Assembly (NCBI RefSeq): GCF_029227915.1
Contig: NC_079877.1
Span: forward strand, 28,793,851 to 28,857,850
From: Hydractinia symbiolongicarpus
Lineage: Eukaryota; Cnidaria; Hydrozoa; Anthoathecata; Hydractiniidae
Reading direction: 5' to 3'
Length of the DNA stretch: 64,000 bases
The notes below the pieces were generated by a model. It was not told the origin of the DNA, ran no database searches, and saw nothing but the letters and a program-made list of their open reading frames with translations. Positions 60,320 through 64,000 of the stretch are shown piece after piece (within the stretch, counting starts at the first letter, position 1; the number at the start of each line of letters is the position of its first letter). A program made the position numbers and the translations under genes.

Positions 60320-61352
60320 TGGAATCTTTTGCCTAAAAATGATCTGGGAGAACATAAAAAACAGTTCCAGGCCTGGTTGGAGGTGAAAGCGTGCAAAAAG
60401 AACTCCACAATAATGTCCCAAGAGACCTATCACGACATTGTTTAATACTTGAAAAAACAAAAGAGAGATGTATCAGAAAGTACTGTAAGGCGTATCAGAC
60501 GAAACAAGTATGTTTTGATGAGTTACCCTACACTTGGGTTGGTGGATATTTTATGTGTTCCTAGCACTACAGTTGATGTAAGTCATTTTTTATTCTCCTT
60601 TATAGTTTTATTATACTGCATTTTATTACACATTCATGTACCTAGGTATATATTATATATATACTTTTTATGGTGTTTGTAATTTTTTCACTTTCCATTG
60701 TGAGCAATGCTTAGCTATTTGTCATCTCTAAAGGCCAAAAATATGAACAACAAACTACAATAGCAGAAGAGTAAAGATACATGTTAGTTAATACCCATGG
60801 ATTGTTTCTTTGGCAAGTTCAGTTTTGGCATGACCTCTAAACTATGTTTCAGTTACTGTGGTATACGGAGATGGTTTTTTATCCTGTTATGTAATTTTTC
60901 TTTTTTTATTGTTATCTCTGTATATATACCATAATTCTTAGATAATAAAATCAAGATTCATAGACTGACTTTCGATTCAGTCATCCAATTGGTAGGATGT
61001 CCTGTTAACAGGATAATGCAGGTTCAAATCCTGTCTGAATCAATTCTGTCCTTTATAATGGCTATATACAGTAGATGTTTTTGTAAGTATGTATATATAT
61101 ATAATCGTTGATTTGACATAATATTTATATATATCTAAATGCTTTTTCAGTGCAACGCAACTCTGGGAAATTTTAAGAGGGTATGCACAGGAAACAAGAT
61201 GTTTGACATAATTGAAAGAATCCATAGCAAGGAACTCATCCATTGTGGTTCAAGAAAAACTTTTGAACAGGTATTAACGCCTATAACTATTTTTGACCTT
61301 ACAGGAAAGTGTAATTAGGTCTGCATTGCTTGTGAAAAATTCACAGAGTCAG
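60320..61352 (+). pseudogene. Broken N-terminal part of an integrase-type (KRBA2/GIN1-like) gene
   Basis: Three exon-like blocks in compatible phase 0: 60320-60577 (ends GAT|GTAAGT), 61151-61270 (after TTTTTCAG, ends CAG|GTATTA) and 61305-61352 (after TTACAG, ends CAG|GTCAGT). The translation resembles the region before the integrase core of transposon-derived proteins such as KRBA2/GIN1: STIMSQETYHDIV, YLKKQKRDVSESTVRRIRRN, KYVLMSYPTLGLVDILCVP, then IIERIHSKELIHCGSRKTFE, reminiscent of the H2C2 zinc-binding segment. A TAA at 60443-60445 interrupts the first block, and the catalytic core is not found downstream. A tRNA-like sequence sits in its first intron. Family assignment is by recalled pattern and is tentative. 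Confidence 0.45.
60974..61042 (+). ncRNA. Second tRNA-like sequence with a 4-nt anticodon loop
   Basis: 69 nt with acceptor GATTCAG/CTGAATC (7 of 7 pairs), D arm ATCC-AATTGGTA-GGAT (4 of 4), T arm GCAGG-TTCAAAT-CCTGT (4 Watson-Crick pairs plus one G-T) and B box GGTTCAAATCC. The anticodon arm is TCCTG-TTAA-CAGGA: a perfect 5-bp stem with a 4-nt loop, 14 nt in all. Every segment has the same length as in the copy at 57.4 kb (7-2-4-8-4-1-14-4-17-7-1), yet the stems differ in sequence, so the pairing is supported by covariation. A GTT triplet (Asn-like) can be read only by breaking the stem. Confidence 0.6.
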
Positions 61353-61618
61353 GTCAGTACTATTGTGTTTAGTATTTTTTATTCTTTGCCTTCACTGGTC
61401 TTTATTTTCAAGTTCATTTAAAAGTTAAAGAGCCTTTATCGTTGAAATAATCAGGTTATGAAAGGTTAAATACAAGCTTTGATATTGTTGATTTTTTTAC
61501 TTCAGAAAATGCAAAGAGGAAGGAGTACTGGCGTGAATTTTTCTTTTGAAAACGTCTTCTGTGTGTACAGCCATGTCTTTTTCTACAAATAAATGATATA
61601 TACTGTTTAATTTGTTAG

Positions 61619-61977
61619 AACAAGAAGATCAGTTAACGCGAGATTTAAATGCCAGGTGGAAAACTTTCGCGAAACGAAATCACGACCTAATGCAACGTTT
61701 GCTTTCTGAGTCTTGCGACGAAAAAAAAAATCCTTTGTTGAAGTATTCAAAAGGCAGTGGTTCCAAGTTTCATTGGGCTGCATTTAAATCATTACGCGAA
61801 ACCAATCCTGAGTTTCATGATGAATATTTGAGGAATAGTGAAAATGTACCCAGCCGTTTTGTACATTTTCTCAAAAGCAACTTTTCTGAATTTGCAACTT
61901 CACATAGCAGGATTGGATACATAACTACCGTGGCTGATTACAACGTTTTGTTTTCATTTAAAATAGGCGCACTGTAA
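61619..61977 (+). CDS. Hypothetical terminal exon, unknown protein
   Basis: An open frame after a good acceptor (TTAATTTGTTAG), stop TAA at 61975-61977. It is hydrophilic and charged (EQEDQLTRDLNARWKTFAKR, KGSGSKFHWAAFKSLRETNP, FHDEYLRNSENVPSRFVHFL). I do not recognise a domain. It may be the last exon of the gene at 60.3 kb or part of the transposon that follows; its stop lies only 6 bp before the first NotI-type box. No ATG is available in the exon near its start, so an upstream exon would be needed. Confidence 0.35.
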
Positions 61978-61978
61978 A

Positions 61979-62205
61979 AGACGCGGCCGCGTGAAATTAT
62001 GTGCGGCCGCGTTTTAAAAAGCGCGGCCGCGTGTTTTTAGGAGCGGCCGCGTGTTTTACCGCCAGTTTTACCGCCGGTTTCTAAATCTGGTCTGCAGAAT
62101 GTCAAAGTTAAAACAGGTGCTAAAATACGCGGCCGCGCTTTTTGCCGCTGATTTTGCCGCTAATTTCAAGGTAAAACAGGCGGTAAATGACGCGGCCGGG
62201 CAGTT
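61979..62205. promoter_or_regulatory. Array of palindromic GCGGCCGC boxes at exact 20-bp spacing
   Basis: GCGGCCGC occurs at 61983, 62003, 62023 and 62043, exactly 20 bp apart, and again at 62129; a damaged copy (GCGGCCGG) is near 62193. The linkers are AT-rich and differ. TTTTACCGCC and TTTTGCCGCT words are repeated between, and the stretch GCGGCCGCGTGTTTTACCGC at 62043 is mirrored near 62180-62197, so the block is also an imperfect large inverted repeat. Twenty bp is about two helical turns, which would place the boxes on one face of the DNA. It lies directly upstream of the DDE transposase gene and is probably its sub-terminal binding region and/or promoter (inference). Confidence 0.75.
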
Positions 62206-62283
62206 TTCCTTGAGATGTGATTCGATGTGGTCCTGAGAGTTACCACCGTTCAATGACGAAAACGTGTTTACTCGTAGTGCAAG

Positions 62284-63462
62284 ATGGATGCTATGCCAGT
62301 CGGTGTCGATGTGTCATTGGAAGATTTAGTGGCGTATTATCATAGCCTACGACCTAAGTTGAAGTATTTGGAAATATGTATGGTGATTAACAAGCGTCAT
62401 CACAAGTCATTATCTATGAGAAAGTTTCAATCAATATGCACAAGATTGGGCTTACGTCGAACTAGCAATGTTTCTCGCAGTATCCTGGTAGATATTATTA
62501 AGAATGAGTTGCAAGTGTCATCTTCAAGTTTCGGTTACCGGCAAATGACAGAATTGATAGCATTGAAGTTTGACGTGATTGTTGCTAAGGAGACTGTGCG
62601 AACTATATTGAAGGAGGTGGATCCGTCAGGAGTAGAAAAAAGGCTTGGAAAAGTGATTACACGACGCATATATGATACCAAAGGTCCTTGTGACATATAT
62701 CATATAGATGGAAATGACAAATTAAAAAGATGGGGATTGGCAATACACGGTGGTATTGATGGTTTCAGCCGTAAATTACTATGGTTGGTTGTTTCAACAA
62801 CAAATAATGATCCACTTGTAATCGGAAATTTGTTTTTGCAATGCGTGAAGAGATACGGTGTATGTCCGCGTATACTGAGAATGGACCGAGGGACGGAAAA
62901 CATTTATTGTGCGGATTTACAAGAATTTTTTACTGGTAACAGCGATAGTTTTAAGTACGGTCGTTCAACGGGAAACCAGAGAATAGAAGCATTTTGGTCT
63001 CGCCTCAAGTTGTACAAACTTAATTGGTGGATAAATTATTTCAAACATCTCACATCAACACTCGTATATGACCCCGAATTACCAACCCATAGAGAAGCCT
63101 TATTTCTTTGTTATATTCCCGTTTTACAGAGAGAATTTAATGATTTTGTCATCACATGGAATTCAAGAAACGTACGCCAGTCATCAAGCGCACCAGGAGG
63201 TCGTCCAGACCTATTGTTTCATATTCCGTCAGCAAGTGGCTATTCAAATCAAGGGATGCTTGTGGATAGCACTGAAATATCTGTCGCTGAAAATGTCATG
63301 GGAATTGATCATCATCCAGTTTTCCAAAATAAAGATTTGCATGATTTATTGATTTGTTATATGGGGATACATCACTTGCAAGCACCCATGGACGCACAAC
63401 AATCATTGGAAACATATTTGCAATTACTTGGATTCTTAAGGAATGACGGGTTTATAGTTTAA
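62284..63462 (+). CDS. Intact DDE/integrase-fold transposase, IS3EU-like
   Basis: A single uninterrupted 392-codon frame with no intron. The N-terminal ~110 residues look like a helical DNA-binding part (RKFQSICTRLGLRRT, FGYRQMTELIALKF). The core shows the rve/integrase signature with D142 in YHIDGNDKLKRWGLAIHGGI, D201 in RILRMDRGTEN and E235 in GRSTGNQRIEAFWSRLK, so the last two acidic residues are 34 apart. The pattern HIDGN.KL...GIDGFSR and G.QRIEAFW is what I associate with IS3EU DNA transposons and their relatives in cnidarians and fish. It should cut and join element ends in the nucleus. All three catalytic residues and the open frame suggest a young or constrained copy. The element's 3' terminus is not in the window. 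Confidence 0.85.
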   Translation: MDAMPVGVDVSLEDLVAYYHSLRPKLKYLEICMVINKRHHKSLSMRKFQSICTRLGLRRTSNVSRSILVDIIKNELQVSSSSFGYRQMTELIALKFDVIVAKETVRTILKEVDPSGVEKRLGKVITRRIYDTKGPCDIYHIDGNDKLKRWGLAIHGGIDGFSRKLLWLVVSTTNNDPLVIGNLFLQCVKRYGVCPRILRMDRGTENIYCADLQEFFTGNSDSFKYGRSTGNQRIEAFWSRLKLYKLNWWINYFKHLTSTLVYDPELPTHREALFLCYIPVLQREFNDFVITWNSRNVRQSSSAPGGRPDLLFHIPSASGYSNQGMLVDSTEISVAENVMGIDHHPVFQNKDLHDLLICYMGIHHLQAPMDAQQSLETYLQLLGFLRNDGFIV

Positions 63463-63799
63463 CAAGCTAAACAAAAAGAAACATTTATATACTAAGTCTC
63501 TTTGATGAAACATAACATATCCAAACAAAATATCACATATAAATCATGAGAATAACAATCAATAAATTTTCCAATATCATAAAAGAGGCGAAATTCGCTC
63601 GTTTTCACTGGGAGCACTTTAACAAATTCAAAAAAATTTCAATGAAACGTATATGAAGAACTGAGATCTTTTGGGGGTTATAAGGTTACACTAAAAAGTC
63701 CTAAAAAAGTGATTACCAAAAAACTTGATAACAAAATTTTCATTTAAAAAAAGACTAAAAACATTTTTTCAATAATATATGATACAAAACATGAATATT
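63463..63799. other. Spacer between convergent transposase and HECT frames
   Basis: AT-rich 337 bp with no open frame or repeat; presumably the two 3' UTRs. It lacks the GCGGCCGC boxes, so the element does not end here. Confidence 0.5.
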
Positions 63800-64000
63800 T
63801 TAAACAACACCAAATCCAGTCCCTCCGAATTTAGCAGCAATCTTCAGATTATGCTCAACTTTTTTTGTTGGTAGAGTGGCATTAAGTCCACATGTAGAAA
63901 TTTTTGGAAAGTTGAAATCACAGTTAAAAAAAATATCAATGTTTTTATCCAAACCCTTTCTGGGAATTTTATCCATTCCAGTGAATAAAAACAGTATGTC
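63800..64000 (-). CDS. HECT-type E3 ligase C-terminal lobe, partial
   Basis: A minus-strand frame open from the window edge to a TAA at 63802-63800, 66 residues. It carries the HECT C-lobe landmarks in order: ILFLFTGMDKIPRKGL, then FPKISTCGLNATLP with the candidate catalytic cysteine in S-T-C, then AAKFGGTGFGVV at the end. HECT enzymes take ubiquitin onto that cysteine and pass it to substrate (established for the family). It resembles the G2E3-like HECT proteins that are abundant in cnidarian and fish genomes. It converges on the DDE transposase with 337 bp between stops, so it may be a passenger gene of the same element; alternatively it is an unrelated neighbour. The N-terminal part is outside the window. 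Confidence 0.65.
   Translation of the reverse strand, partial: DILFLFTGMDKIPRKGLDKNIDIFFNCDFNFPKISTCGLNATLPTKKVEHNLKIAAKFGGTGFGVV

Noticed and set aside
60974-61042. Functional tRNA-Asn (GTT)
   Set aside because: GTT is partly inside the perfect 5-bp stem; no 7-nt loop with a paired stem can be drawn.
61979-62205. Cloning vector or adaptor contamination because of NotI sites
   Set aside because: The octamers are spaced regularly with native AT-rich linkers, and the region flows into a eukaryotic transposase gene; no vector sequence is visible. Worth a contamination screen all the same.

Overview
This is an intron-rich, AT-rich animal genomic window. It most resembles a cnidarian, probably a hydrozoan, although the species cannot be fixed from sequence alone. 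The basis is metazoan-only gene families (a Pointed-domain ETS-type protein, a TRAF, p62/SQSTM1), GT-AG introns of roughly 50 bp to 13.6 kb, and a dense mixture of small DNA transposons, foldback elements, Helitrons and non-LTR remnants. There is no CRISPR array, rRNA or operon.

Layout from left to right. (1) 1.3-16.1 kb, plus strand: a protein with a C-terminal Pointed (PNT/SAM) domain and no ETS DNA-binding domain. It has a 13.6-kb first intron full of minisatellites and small transposons, and a phase-compatible alternative first exon at 13.5 kb. (2) 16.1-19.5 kb: repeats, including a TIR element. (3) 19.5-24.7 kb, minus strand: a complete 13-exon TOM70 mitochondrial import receptor (566 aa). 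(4) 24.7-32.0 kb: a tRNA-derived SINE, a Ty3/gypsy pol fossil and a LINE fossil. (5) 32.1-42.0 kb, plus strand: a complete 18-exon gamma-tubulin complex component 3 (918 aa), with tandem Helitrons and a TIR element in its introns. (6) 43.5-44.6 kb: a 16-bp minisatellite of about 65 copies, ending 130 bp upstream of (7) a 5-exon TRAF (526 aa, 44.7-47.6 kb, plus) whose coiled coil is built from 96-bp tandem repeats. (8) 50.8-56.2 kb, minus strand: p62/SQSTM1 (PB1-ZZ-UBA, 411 aa, 4 exons). Its first intron carries a LINE with only two in-frame stops and a truncated hAT-type transposase fragment. (9) 56.2-64.0 kb: a transposon-rich tail with two tRNA-like sequences that have identical, abnormally short anticodon arms, a GC-rich TIR element, a broken integrase-type gene, and an intact DDE transposase (IS3EU-like). 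The transposase follows an array of NotI-type boxes spaced exactly 20 bp apart and faces a convergent HECT E3-ligase C-terminus that runs off the window edge.

The host genes are mostly housekeeping or signalling genes with no operonic relation. TRAF and SQSTM1 lie tail-to-tail about 3.2 kb apart, and their products are known partners in mammals. The least ordinary observations are the DDE-transposase/HECT pair with its helically phased GC-box array, the paired tRNA-like genes with 4-nt anticodon loops, and the ETS-less Pointed protein with two promoters.
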